DNA from: an uncultured Bacteroidales bacterium
Lineage (GTDB): Bacteria > Bacteroidota > Bacteroidia > Bacteroidales > Paludibacteraceae
NCBI GenBank assembly: GCA_946404495.1
Contig: CAMJDT010000001.1
Coordinates: 1-64,000, forward strand
Direction of reading: 5' to 3'
DNA length: 64,000 bases
In this document: positions 34,309 to 42,216 of the stretch, piece after piece
Position numbering within the stretch: the first letter of the stretch is position 1
How the letters are laid out: each line of letters starts with the position of its first letter
The notes under the pieces: model-generated
Told to the model about the DNA's origin: nothing
The model's database searches: none
The model's input: the letters and a program-made list of their open reading frames with translations, nothing else
Made by a program: the position numbers and the translations under genes

Positions 34309-35813
34309 TGTTAACTAACTCAGAACAACAAGAGATATTACGCCGTCGCACCTTTGCGATCGTCTCACACCCCGATGCGGGTAAGACGACGCTGACGGAG
34401 AAACTGCTGCTCTACGGCGGTGCAATCCATGTGGCAGGTGCCGTCAAGTCCAATAAGATCAAGCGCACCGCTACCTCCGATTGGATGGAAATTGAGAAGC
34501 AGCGCGGTATCAGTGTCGCTACGTCCGTAATGGGTTTTGACTACGCGGGCTATCATATCAACATCCTCGACACGCCGGGTCACCAGGACTTTGCGGAGGA
34601 CACCTTCCGTACGCTGACGGCCGTGGATTCGGTCATCATCGTCATCGACTCTGCCAAGGGTGTAGAGACGCAGACGCGCCGCCTGATGGAGGTATGCCGT
34701 ATGCGCAAGACGCCCGTCATGGTCTTTATGAACAAGATGGACCGCGAGGGTAAGGATCCCTTCGACCTGATGGACGATGTGGAGCAGGAGTTGGGCATTA
34801 CCGTGACGCCTATCAGTTGGGCACACGGTCAGGGCGTGAAGTTCGAGAGCGTGTTCGCCGTAGCCGACGGTATCGCCGGTAGGGAACCGCTGAGCGACAA
34901 GGAGAAAGCCGATATGGAACTTATCGAAGGTGTATATCCCGTCTTCGACAAGGAGGCCTACCTCCGGGGCGATCTGGCGCCGGTATTCTACGGCTCGGCC
35001 TATAAGACAATCGGCGTGGAGGAACTGCTGAAGTTCTTTGTCGAGAACGCTCCCTCTCCCCGACCGGTAGAGGCCGTCGAACGCAAGGTAGATCCGATGG
35101 AGGATGGCTTCACGGGCTTCTGCTTCAAGATACATGCTAACATGGACCCCAACCACCGCTCGTGCATCGCGTTCTTTAAGATATGCAGCGGTAAGTTTGA
35201 GCGCAACGTCTATTACAAGCACGTGCGCAAGGACCAACAGATGCGTTTCTCGGCGCCTACCTGCTTTATGGCGCAGAAGAAAGAGACCGTGGACGAAGCA
35301 TACGCAGGCGATATAGTCGGTCTGCCCGATACGGGTAACTTCAAGATAGGCGACACCCTCACCGCCGGCGAGAACCTGCATTTCAAGGGACTGCCGTCGT
35401 TCTCACCGGAGATGTTTAAGTATATCGAGAATGCCGACCCGATGAAGCAGAAGCAGTTGGATAAGGGCATTCATCAGTTGATGGACGAGGGCGTAGCGCA
35501 GCTCTTTGTGAGCCAACTCAACGGACGTAAGATCATCGGAACGGTCGGTCAACTGCAGTTTGAGGTCATCCAATACCGCCTCGAGCACGAGTACAACGCC
35601 AAATGCCGTTGGGAAAATATGGCGATGTACAAGGCTTGCTGGATCGAGTCGGACGACGAGGAGGAACTCGCTTTGTTCAAGAAACGCAAGGCGCAGTATC
35701 TGGCTTTCGACAAGGAGGGTCGCGACGTCTTTATGGCCGACTCGGCCTACGTCCTCTCGATGGCACAAAACGACTACAAGCACATCAAATTCCACTTTAC
35801 CTCGGAATTCTAG
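34308..35813 (+). CDS. prfC: Peptide chain release factor 3
   Basis: A 501-residue translational GTPase that recycles RF1/RF2 after termination. G1 SHPDAGKTTLTEK, switch and G3 region DTPGHQDF, and G4 NKMDREGKDPFDL are intact. The insert DWMEIEKQRGISVATSVMGFDY is typical of RF3. The GTG start overlaps the repeat spacer after pheT. It ends at a TAG that begins a 9-bp TAGG repeat. Confidence 0.95.
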   Translation: MLTNSEQQEILRRRTFAIVSHPDAGKTTLTEKLLLYGGAIHVAGAVKSNKIKRTATSDWMEIEKQRGISVATSVMGFDYAGYHINILDTPGHQDFAEDTFRTLTAVDSVIIVIDSAKGVETQTRRLMEVCRMRKTPVMVFMNKMDREGKDPFDLMDDVEQELGITVTPISWAHGQGVKFESVFAVADGIAGREPLSDKEKADMELIEGVYPVFDKEAYLRGDLAPVFYGSAYKTIGVEELLKFFVENAPSPRPVEAVERKVDPMEDGFTGFCFKIHANMDPNHRSCIAFFKICSGKFERNVYYKHVRKDQQMRFSAPTCFMAQKKETVDEAYAGDIVGLPDTGNFKIGDTLTAGENLHFKGLPSFSPEMFKYIENADPMKQKQLDKGIHQLMDEGVAQLFVSQLNGRKIIGTVGQLQFEVIQYRLEHEYNAKCRWENMAMYKACWIESDDEEELALFKKRKAQYLAFDKEGRDVFMADSAYVLSMAQNDYKHIKFHFTSEF

Positions 35814-35846
35814 GCCTCATAGGATTCCTAGGACACATAGGATAAC
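35811..35846. repeat. TAGG-anchored 9-bp repeat between prfC and the transporter
   Basis: TAGG recurs at 35811, 35820, 35829 and 35838 with unit length 9. The first TAG is the prfC stop codon. Confidence 0.85.
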
Positions 35847-35866
35847 CAGTAAAAAAACTAAAGCAT

Positions 35867-37198
35867 ATGAAAGACTTAAAATTACGACTGATTGTAATGA
35901 ACTTCCTCGAATTCGCCGTTTGGGGATCGTATCTGGTATGTATTGGTCAGTTCCTCGGCAAAGTCGGTTGGGGTGACTATATTGCCTGGTTCTACATCTC
36001 TCAAGGAGTGGTAAGTATTTTTATGCCGGCTATAATGGGAGCTATTGCGGATAAGTTCATCCAGCCGCAACGCCTGTTAGGTCTCAGTCATCTCATGGCA
36101 GCAGCAGCCATGCTGGTAGCCGCTTGGTTCGGATACCAGGCTACGCTGCAGTACGATGCCATCAGCGAGATGCAACCTTTGAGTATTTGGACGATCTTCG
36201 TTCCCTACTGCATATCGATTGCCTTCTTTATGCCGACCATCGCGCTGGCCAACACGGTTGCCTTCGACTTGCTCAAGCGTAACGGCTACGATACGGTCAA
36301 GGACTTCCCGCCGATTCGTGTATTCGGTACGGTTGGTTTCATTGCTGCGATGTGGTTTGTGAATTTCATTCATTGCGGATTGGATCAGGCAGCCCAATTT
36401 ACCTATATGCAATTGATCATCTGCGGTGCGATCGGTTTGCTGCTTGGTCTGTATGCCTTTACGCTGCCGCAATGTCCTCTGCATCAGAACGAAGCCGCAG
36501 AAGACGACTCCTTTGTGAAGCGCCTGGGCCTGGATGCCTTCGTACTGTTCAAGGATAAGAAGATGGCTTTGTTCTTTATCTTCTCGATGCTCTTAGGCGT
36601 CAGTCTTCAGATCACCAACGGATATGCTACCTCCTATATCAATAGTTTTGCCGCCTTCTCCGAGAGTTGGTTTGCGCAGAACCCGACGCTTCTGGTCAGT
36701 ATATCCCAGATCTGCGAAGCACTCTGTATCTTGCTCATCCCCTTCTGCATGAAGAAATTCGGTATCAAGAAGGTGATGCTGATGGCTATGTTCGCTTGGT
36801 TCCTCCGCTTCGGCTTCTTCGGCATCGGAACGACAGAGACCGTTGGCGGTATCATCTGCCTGTTCCTCAGCTGCATCGTATACGGTGTCGCCTTCGACTT
36901 CTTCAATGTATCGGGTGCACTGTTCGTGGAGAAAGAAGCGCCTATCTCGATGCGAGGCAGTGCGCAAGGCTTGTTTATGCTCATGACCAACGGTATCGGT
37001 GCCTCGGTAGGTACCTGGATTGCCGGTAAGATTGTCATGCACTACTGTTCCTGGCAGGGCGGCTACCTGGTAGCTCGTCCGGATGTCGCCGGAGGTTGGT
37101 TTGCCACCTGGGGAATCTTCGCCCTCTACGCCTTAGTCGTCTGCATCATGTTTGCCATCCTCTTCAAATACAAACACCAGCCCGAAGAAAGTAAATAA
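35867..37198 (+). CDS. NupG-family nucleoside transporter
   Basis: A 443-residue inner-membrane permease with about 12 hydrophobic segments. It resembles the nucleoside:H+ symporter (NupG/XapB) branch of MFS: LKLRLIVMNFLEFAVWGSYLVCIGQFL at the N-terminus, PPIRVFGTVGFIAAMW in mid-protein, and the GSAQGLFMLMTNGIGASVG region. It probably imports nucleosides, which would fit the deoxynucleoside kinases elsewhere in the window. The exact substrate is inferred. Confidence 0.85.
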   Translation: MKDLKLRLIVMNFLEFAVWGSYLVCIGQFLGKVGWGDYIAWFYISQGVVSIFMPAIMGAIADKFIQPQRLLGLSHLMAAAAMLVAAWFGYQATLQYDAISEMQPLSIWTIFVPYCISIAFFMPTIALANTVAFDLLKRNGYDTVKDFPPIRVFGTVGFIAAMWFVNFIHCGLDQAAQFTYMQLIICGAIGLLLGLYAFTLPQCPLHQNEAAEDDSFVKRLGLDAFVLFKDKKMALFFIFSMLLGVSLQITNGYATSYINSFAAFSESWFAQNPTLLVSISQICEALCILLIPFCMKKFGIKKVMLMAMFAWFLRFGFFGIGTTETVGGIICLFLSCIVYGVAFDFFNVSGALFVEKEAPISMRGSAQGLFMLMTNGIGASVGTWIAGKIVMHYCSWQGGYLVARPDVAGGWFATWGIFALYALVVCIMFAILFKYKHQPEESK

Positions 37199-37206
37199 CG
37201 GTTAAA

Positions 37207-37248
37207 GGTTATAGGTTATAGGTTATAGGTTATAGGTTATAGGTTATT
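37207..37248. repeat. GGTTATA heptamer repeat, six units
   Basis: Six consecutive 7-bp units (37207-37248); only the last base of the last unit differs. It fills the gap between the transporter and gldF and overlaps the TTG start of gldF. Exact tandem identity makes copy-number change by slippage likely. Confidence 0.95.
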
Positions 37249-37918
37249 GTTTGTGTATAGGAAGGAGTTAGGATATTATTTTGCAACGCCGGTGGCGTAT
37301 GTCGTCGTCGGTTTGTACTTGCTGGCAGTGAGTCTGTTTCTGTGGGTCATACCGGGTACGTGGAACGTCGTGGAGTCGGGCTACGCGCAGACGGACGGAC
37401 TGTTTCAGTTGAGTCCGTGGCTGCTGATGCTGCTCTGCCCTGCCCTGACGATGCGACTCTTTGCCGAGGAACGGGTCAGCGGTACGTGGAATCTGCTGAT
37501 CGCGAAGAAAGTCCCCGTTTGGCGCATCGTTGTAAGTAAGTTTCTCGCTGCCTGGACGCTGACGGCGATCGCGATACTGCCCTGCGTGGTGCATTTCTTC
37601 CTCGTGTCGGGCATCGCCGAACCCGCCGGCAATGTGGACGGCGCCCAGTTTGCAGGCTCGATGGCAGGACTGCTGCTGATGAGTCTCAGCTTCACCGCTA
37701 TCGGTCTCGTAGCCGCGTCCGTCACGCGCAATCAGATCGTCGCCTTTATCCTCGGCGCCGTCACGTGCTTCATTCTATACTGGATCCTGATTCAGGATCA
37801 CTACGAAAGCATCTCGCGCGGCGTCATCGACCTCCGCGACCTCCTCTTCTTCCTCTCCGTCGCCGCCATCGGCATTATCCTAACGATAGTAATTATAGAA
37901 CGCATCACTCGGAAATGA
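37247..37918 (+). CDS. gldF: GldF-like ABC transporter permease
   Basis: A 223-residue ABC-2-type permease with six hydrophobic segments. The N-terminus YRKELGYYFATPVAYVVVGLYL and the segment LCPALTMRLFAEERVSGTWNLL match GldF, the membrane part of a gliding-associated ABC transporter also found in non-gliding Bacteroidetes. GldG, usually encoded next, is absent; the next gene is a phosphodiesterase overlapping by 4 bp. Start codons available are TTG 37247, within the repeat, and GTG 37253; no ATG is suitable. Confidence 0.78.
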   Translation: MFVYRKELGYYFATPVAYVVVGLYLLAVSLFLWVIPGTWNVVESGYAQTDGLFQLSPWLLMLLCPALTMRLFAEERVSGTWNLLIAKKVPVWRIVVSKFLAAWTLTAIAILPCVVHFFLVSGIAEPAGNVDGAQFAGSMAGLLLMSLSFTAIGLVAASVTRNQIVAFILGAVTCFILYWILIQDHYESISRGVIDLRDLLFFLSVAAIGIILTIVIIERITRK

Positions 37919-38409
37919 CACGTATCGGCTTACTATCAGACACGCACGGCTACCTCGACCCGAGGGTACTGGAGCACTTCGCTTGCTGCGACGAGATATG
38001 GCACGCCGGCGATATCGGCACCGACATGGTACTGCATCGCCTCAGGGAGTTCCGGCCTACCCGTGCCGTCTATGGTAACATGGATTCGGGCGATGTGCGC
38101 TACTCGCTCAGCGAGTTCTACCGCTTCCGCGTGGAGGATGTCAATGTACTGATGACGCACATAGGCGGCTATCCGGGGCATTATAATCCGTGGCTGCTGC
38201 CGATGTTCAAGAAGGAGACCCCGCAACTCTTCGTCTGCGGACACAGTCATATCCTCAAAGTGCAGTACGACCCTGTATGGAAAATGCTCACCATGAATCC
38301 CGGCGCAGCCGGCAAACAGGGATGGCAAACGGTGCAGACACTGCTGCGTTTTGCCATCGACGGAGCAGAAATCAAGGACTTAGAAGTAATCGAATTGGAA
38401 AGAAAATAG
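37915..38409 (+). CDS. YfcE/MJ0936-family metallophosphoesterase
   Basis: A 164-residue cytoplasmic phosphodiesterase of the calcineurin-like superfamily. Metal-binding motifs in order: SDTHG (residues 8-12), GDIGT, GNMDS and CGHSH. This family hydrolyses phosphodiesters in vitro; physiological substrates are mostly unknown. Its ATG overlaps the gldF stop (ATGA). An inverted repeat (38409-38417 with 38454-38462) begins in its stop codon. Confidence 0.9.
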   Translation: MTRIGLLSDTHGYLDPRVLEHFACCDEIWHAGDIGTDMVLHRLREFRPTRAVYGNMDSGDVRYSLSEFYRFRVEDVNVLMTHIGGYPGHYNPWLLPMFKKETPQLFVCGHSHILKVQYDPVWKMLTMNPGAAGKQGWQTVQTLLRFAIDGAEIKDLEVIELERK

Positions 38410-38469
38410 CATGTTTTTAATAAAAAGTGTCAAAAAAAGCATAATTATGCTATAAAACATGCACAAATA

Positions 38470-38501
38470 TTTTCATATTTCAAAAAAAAGTAGTAATTTT
38501 G
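38470..38501 (+). promoter_or_regulatory. Promoter with no downstream gene
   Basis: TTTT in place of TTTG (38470-38473), a 20-bp spacer with ATATTTC and an A-tract, then TAATTTTG (38494-38501). The spacer matches the other promoters in the window. No plus-strand gene follows, only a short stretch ending in a terminator. Confidence 0.8.
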
Positions 38502-38506
38502 CGCCG

Positions 38507-38590
38507 TAATCGAAACAACACAATCTTTTTTGTACCTTAAAACAGACTAATACCAGGAAAAACAGACGTCGGGAGACGTCTTTTTTCTTT
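38507..38590 (+). ncRNA. Candidate small RNA, about 80-85 nt
   Basis: A complete small transcription unit: promoter at 38470-38501, no ATG-led frame in between, and a perfect hairpin with T-tract at 38565-38592. The body before the terminator is A-rich and unstructured. It does not obviously match a known family; a 6S RNA would be longer. The 5' end is estimated from the promoter. Confidence 0.6.
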
Positions 38591-38592
38591 TC
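38565..38592. terminator. Bidirectional terminator
   Basis: GACGTC (38565-38570), a GGGA loop, and GACGTC (38575-38580), followed by TTTTTTCTTTT on the plus strand. On the minus strand the same stem is followed by TGTTTTT. It can end both the candidate small RNA and the leftward HAD-SDR-transporter operon. Confidence 0.82.
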
Positions 38593-38691
38593 TAGACTAC
38601 TAGTTCTCTAGTGTACTAGTGTACTAGTGTACTAGTGTACTAGTGCTCTAGTGTACTAGTGCTCTAGTTCACTAGTGCTCTAGTTCACTAG
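38592..38691. repeat. CTAG octamer array (13 CTAG in perfect 8-bp register)
   Basis: CTAG occurs at 38592, 38600, 38608 and every 8 bp to 38688, without slippage. The four bases between cores vary (GTGT-A, GCT-, TTCA-like). The last unit supplies the TAG stop of the leftward transporter gene. CTAG is usually rare in bacterial DNA, so this density is striking. Confidence 0.95.
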
Positions 38692-39770
38692 GTCCTCTTG
38701 CCGCGAGCGGCAAGAGCGAGTTCGTAGGAGTTGAACAGGTTCTGCCAGATGATATAGGCTGCGGGAGCGATGACGGACATAGGCGTCAGGTACATCTGCG
38801 CCATCCATACGGCGAGCGAGGTGTTCTTCTGTCCGAAAGCCTGCCCGGCTGTGATACGCGAGATACCGGCCTTGTCGGTAGGAACGGCGGCGGGGTTGAT
38901 GACGATATCCTTGTAGTCCTTGCCGTGCGAGGAGGCCGGGAAACGGTAGCCGATGAGGTGTCCGAGTTTGTATTGGACAACGCAGGAGATCATCGCACCT
39001 ACGCAGAGCAGAACGATCGTCCACATCGAATAGCGCGCGTACCACAAGGTATGCGTCACGCCGGCCATCAGTACAATGAGCGAACACGCCCACAGATAGA
39101 AAGGCATCGAAGCCCAGAAGGGCGTGAGCTGAAACTCATAGTCCTCGCTCAACCGAAAGACCGACTCCTTCAATCCGTGCCGCCTTTTCTGCACGGCATT
39201 ATACCCTATCCTAAGAAGCCAGGCTGCGATAAAGGGACCTAACAAGACAGGCCCTACTTTCTGCAGAATGAGCCAACCGGCTTCCAGAAACGACATATCC
39301 GCCAGGGGATTGACGTACGGGAAAAAGAGCGGCACGATGAGCGAGGTGATGAAATTGGAGAGCAGCGTAAAGGTCGTGAGGTTCTGGATACTGCCTCCGA
39401 GTTTGCCGGCAATGATCGGTGCGGCAGTAGCCGTAGGCATCAGGAAGCAGAGCATCAGTCCCTGCGCAAGAGCCTGCATATCTACTGCCGGCACCCCCTC
39501 TGCGTTGGTCGGCACGGGTAACTGAGACAACGCATTCAGCCCTACCCAGGTGAGAAAGGTGAGCGCGAGTTGGACGGCGAGCACCACCCAATGCCAGGTG
39601 CGGAGCCTGAGGTCCAGGGGATTGATCTTGCAGAAGGTGAAGAAGAGCATCAGGAACAGCAGCGGTCCCAAGAGGAACTGTACCGGCATGAATAGCGGCC
39701 AGAAGACGACGCCAATGAGCATCGAAACCGGCAGGGCATATGCATCTATCTTCTGCTGAAAGGTGCTCAT
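38688..39770 (-). CDS. BASS-family (bile acid:sodium symporter-like) transporter
   Basis: A 360-residue inner-membrane protein with about nine or ten hydrophobic segments. It resembles the bile acid:Na+ symporter fold: FFTFCKINPLDLRLRTWHW, the unwound-helix region LMPTATAAPIIAGKLGGSIQN, and a second one near AGISRITAGQAFGQKNTSLAVW. Members carry organic anions including bile acids and pantoate-like compounds, so the substrate is open. I use ATG 39770, which overlaps the dehydrogenase stop by 4 bp; the longer frame runs into that gene. Its stop codon is part of the CTAG array. Confidence 0.85.
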   Translation of the reverse strand: MSTFQQKIDAYALPVSMLIGVVFWPLFMPVQFLLGPLLFLMLFFTFCKINPLDLRLRTWHWVVLAVQLALTFLTWVGLNALSQLPVPTNAEGVPAVDMQALAQGLMLCFLMPTATAAPIIAGKLGGSIQNLTTFTLLSNFITSLIVPLFFPYVNPLADMSFLEAGWLILQKVGPVLLGPFIAAWLLRIGYNAVQKRRHGLKESVFRLSEDYEFQLTPFWASMPFYLWACSLIVLMAGVTHTLWYARYSMWTIVLLCVGAMISCVVQYKLGHLIGYRFPASSHGKDYKDIVINPAAVPTDKAGISRITAGQAFGQKNTSLAVWMAQMYLTPMSVIAPAAYIIWQNLFNSYELALAARGKRT

Positions 39771-40573
39771 TTCTGATTCTTTAAACCGAACATCGGCAAC
39801 TGTTTCATCGCGAAGTGGACCAACCAATACGGCAGGTGGTTAATGATCGGAACGATGATATAGTTCCACGCTCCGGGCATACAGCGCTGCCTTTTGGTGC
39901 GGAAGAGCACCTTGAGCGCACGGCGTACGAGGCGTGCGGGCGACATCGTGATGCCTGTGGCACGCAGCAGTTTGGCGAACTTTTCGCCAAAGGGAAGGAG
40001 CCCCGTGTCGGTCGAGCCGGGCGTGAGGGCCAGCACATGGATGCCGTAGGGACGCAGCTCGAAGTTGAGCGCCTTACTAAAGGAGAGCACGTAGGCCTTG
40101 GTCGCGTTGTAGCACACGATACTCGGCATCGCCATCCAGGCCGACATCGATGACATATTGAGTATATAGCCTTTTCTTCGCGCACGCATATCGCTGCCGA
40201 AGAGTTGCGTGAGTTTGGTCAGAGCAATCATATGCAGCATCAGCATCGTTTCGGTCTTCTGAATCGGTGTGTCGAAGAAGGGTTGGAAGATGAGCATACC
40301 GGCATTGTTGATCAGCACCTCTACGTGCATGTCGCGCTGACGGGCATAGTCGTAGATCTGCTCCGCGGCATCGGCGGCTGCCATATTAAGGCACATGGAC
40401 TCCGTGAGGACATTATAGGTCTCTTTTATCTCGCGGGCGAGCTCAGCGAGTTCCTTCTCCTGGTTAGAGACGAGATAGAGGTTATAGTGGTAGTCGCGGG
40501 CGAGCGCGATCGCATACCGGCGTCCGATACCGCCGGAGGCGCCGGTAATGAGTGCCCAAGGATGAGTAGTCAT
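39767..40573 (-). CDS. Short-chain dehydrogenase/reductase
   Basis: A 268-residue classical SDR. It has the NAD(P)-binding TGASGGIG (10-17), NNAG near residue 90, catalytic Ser in SSMSAW, and YNATK (Tyr-x-x-x-Lys). The C-terminus has an extra hydrophobic region (NYIIVPIINHLPYWLVHFAMKQLP) that may touch the membrane. Such SDRs act on lipid, steroid or keto substrates; the specific one is unknown. It lies 3 bp after the HAD gene and overlaps the BASS transporter gene, so the three are co-translated. Confidence 0.9.
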   Translation of the reverse strand: MTTHPWALITGASGGIGRRYAIALARDYHYNLYLVSNQEKELAELAREIKETYNVLTESMCLNMAAADAAEQIYDYARQRDMHVEVLINNAGMLIFQPFFDTPIQKTETMLMLHMIALTKLTQLFGSDMRARRKGYILNMSSMSAWMAMPSIVCYNATKAYVLSFSKALNFELRPYGIHVLALTPGSTDTGLLPFGEKFAKLLRATGITMSPARLVRRALKVLFRTKRQRCMPGAWNYIIVPIINHLPYWLVHFAMKQLPMFGLKNQK

Positions 40574-40576
40574 ATA

Positions 40577-41233
40577 TTATGATAGTTGGATGAGTTGTCT
40601 AAGTTGGTTACGCCAGGAGCTATCCGTAGCGTGGATAGTGAGGAAGCCGTGACGGCGTCCCTCTTCGATATTAGCCGGGAGGTCGTCTATATAGACGGTC
40701 TGAGCGGGCAGGATGCCGGCCTCGCGGATGACTTGCTCGTAGCAGCGCGGGTCGGGTTTCGAAAGGTGCATCTCATTGGAGAAGAAGAGATGTCTGGGTT
40801 CGTAGCCCTGACGGAAGCCTTCGTCCAAGGCATGCAGTTCGGGGCAATGCGTTTGTACCCAATCGACGTGCATGGCGTTGATGTTACTGAGTACATAGAT
40901 TTGGTAGCCGGCGGCGTTAAGGTCGCGCAGCAGCTGTTTGTTCTCGTCGCTGATGCCGAGCAGCATCGCGTGCCAGGCCTCAATGACGTCGTCCTCCGTT
41001 GTGCCCTCGCGGCAGACGGAGAGGATCGTATCGATGAATTCGCGGGTGGAGATCGTGCCGACCTGATAGCGATCAATCAGAAGGGAGTCATGTCCGCCGA
41101 GCAGTCCCTGCGCCGTGATCGGCGACGAGGCATCCTCCGTCCGGACAATACGGCGGAAGGCTTCGATGGTGCGCCTTACGTCCAGGTCCACCAACACACC
41201 ACCCAAATCAAAAAGTATATTCTTTATAGTCAT
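40577..41233 (-). CDS. HAD-superfamily hydrolase (subfamily IA)
   Basis: A 218-residue phosphatase-like protein. Motif I FDLGGVLVDLD (nucleophile Asp9), motif II SNIN, motif III Lys in HLSKPD, and motif IV IDDLPANIEEG are present. These mark an active haloacid dehalogenase-type phosphohydrolase. It is the first gene of a HAD-SDR-BASS operon. No clear promoter lies upstream, so weak readthrough of the SusE-side terminator or an unseen promoter must drive it. Confidence 0.9.
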   Translation of the reverse strand: MTIKNILFDLGGVLVDLDVRRTIEAFRRIVRTEDASSPITAQGLLGGHDSLLIDRYQVGTISTREFIDTILSVCREGTTEDDVIEAWHAMLLGISDENKQLLRDLNAAGYQIYVLSNINAMHVDWVQTHCPELHALDEGFRQGYEPRHLFFSNEMHLSKPDPRCYEQVIREAGILPAQTVYIDDLPANIEEGRRHGFLTIHATDSSWRNQLRQLIQLS

Positions 41234-41256
41234 TTTCTGTTGTGAGAGGGCGTAAA

Positions 41257-41281
41257 GAGAGGTGCGCAGGGCGCACCTCTC
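41257..41281 (-). terminator. Terminator of the Sus-type operon
   Basis: A perfect 11-bp stem (GAGAGGTGCGC and its complement) with a 3-base loop lies 27 bp beyond the SusE-like stop. The T-tract is short (CTTT on the minus strand), so termination may be partial. Confidence 0.65.
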
Positions 41282-41307
41282 AATACTACGATTGTTGTGA
41301 GTTAGGA

Positions 41308-42135
41308 TTACTCCGCACCTTCTTCCTCTTCGGGATCGATGTTGAACTCGTGATAGTAGGTCTCGCCGTCAAATACAGCGTTGTCACCTTGTGCCCACTC
41401 ACCGTTGTAGATCACCTTGTACTCGAAGTTCTTGGGATAAGCACCCGTCCAGCTCCAAGTGTCCTTTTCAGCGTCGTAGGTCATCTCACGGTCAGAGTCG
41501 CCCCAGCCTTTGTCCTCGAAGTTACCGGTGAAGATGCAAACATCATCAGCAGTATACTCGCGGTCCAGGATCTTAACCTCGAAGGTACCGGTACCTGCAG
41601 GAATAGCCTCAGCGCAGGGGTTGGTAGCCCAACCGGTGCTGGTAGCGAATACAACAGTAGCGGAAGCGTCGAATTTGAACTTCTGCTCACCACCGTTCTC
41701 CTCGATGATCTCATAGCCGTCACCATCCAGAACGGTAACGGAGTTCTTAGCCCACTGATAGCTCCAGTTGAACGTTTCGCCATCCAGTTGCACAGCCTTA
41801 CCTTCGGGCTCCAGTTCATCGGTAGCAGCGTCGATAACAACCATATACCAGTTGCCCTCTACTTGCTCGAACTTAGCGTAGTTGCCATCCCAGCGAGCCG
41901 AATCGCCTTCACCAAAATTGTAGTTACCTGCGAATACAACGTCGTTGCAGGGAGCAACCTCGAAGTTAACAACAAGGATCACCTTGCCGGCGATAGCCTC
42001 TACTTCGGGCATATCCTCAGTAGCAGTGGAGTCACCACCCGGAACAACGGGAGTCGGAGTCGGTTCGGGGTTTTTCTTGCAACCTACCATAGCAACGGTA
42101 GCGATAGCCATCATGGCCAAAAAGAATTTTTTCAT
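41308..42135 (-). CDS. SusE/SusF-like surface glycan-binding lipoprotein
   Basis: A 275-residue lipoprotein (lipobox MVGC, then a Pro/Thr linker). Two beta-sandwich starch-binding-like units are suggested: VILVVNFEVAPCNDVVFAGNYN...WYMVVIDA, and FEVKILDREYTADDVCIFTGNFEDKGWGD...WSWTGA. The second half of each looks like CBM20/CBM26-type or SusE-type domains. Position after susC-susD supports a surface glycan-binding role. The C-terminus is acidic (DPEEEEGAE). It is the last gene of the operon, and the ligand is inferred to be an alpha-glucan. Confidence 0.72.
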   Translation of the reverse strand: MKKFFLAMMAIATVAMVGCKKNPEPTPTPVVPGGDSTATEDMPEVEAIAGKVILVVNFEVAPCNDVVFAGNYNFGEGDSARWDGNYAKFEQVEGNWYMVVIDAATDELEPEGKAVQLDGETFNWSYQWAKNSVTVLDGDGYEIIEENGGEQKFKFDASATVVFATSTGWATNPCAEAIPAGTGTFEVKILDREYTADDVCIFTGNFEDKGWGDSDREMTYDAEKDTWSWTGAYPKNFEYKVIYNGEWAQGDNAVFDGETYYHEFNIDPEEEEGAE

Positions 42136-42216
42136 AAATCTTTTTTTTTAAGTTTGTTTGTTTTTGTTAATAAATTGGGTTATATAAGAAGTGTCTTCTG
42201 ACACGTTCTGTCTTTA

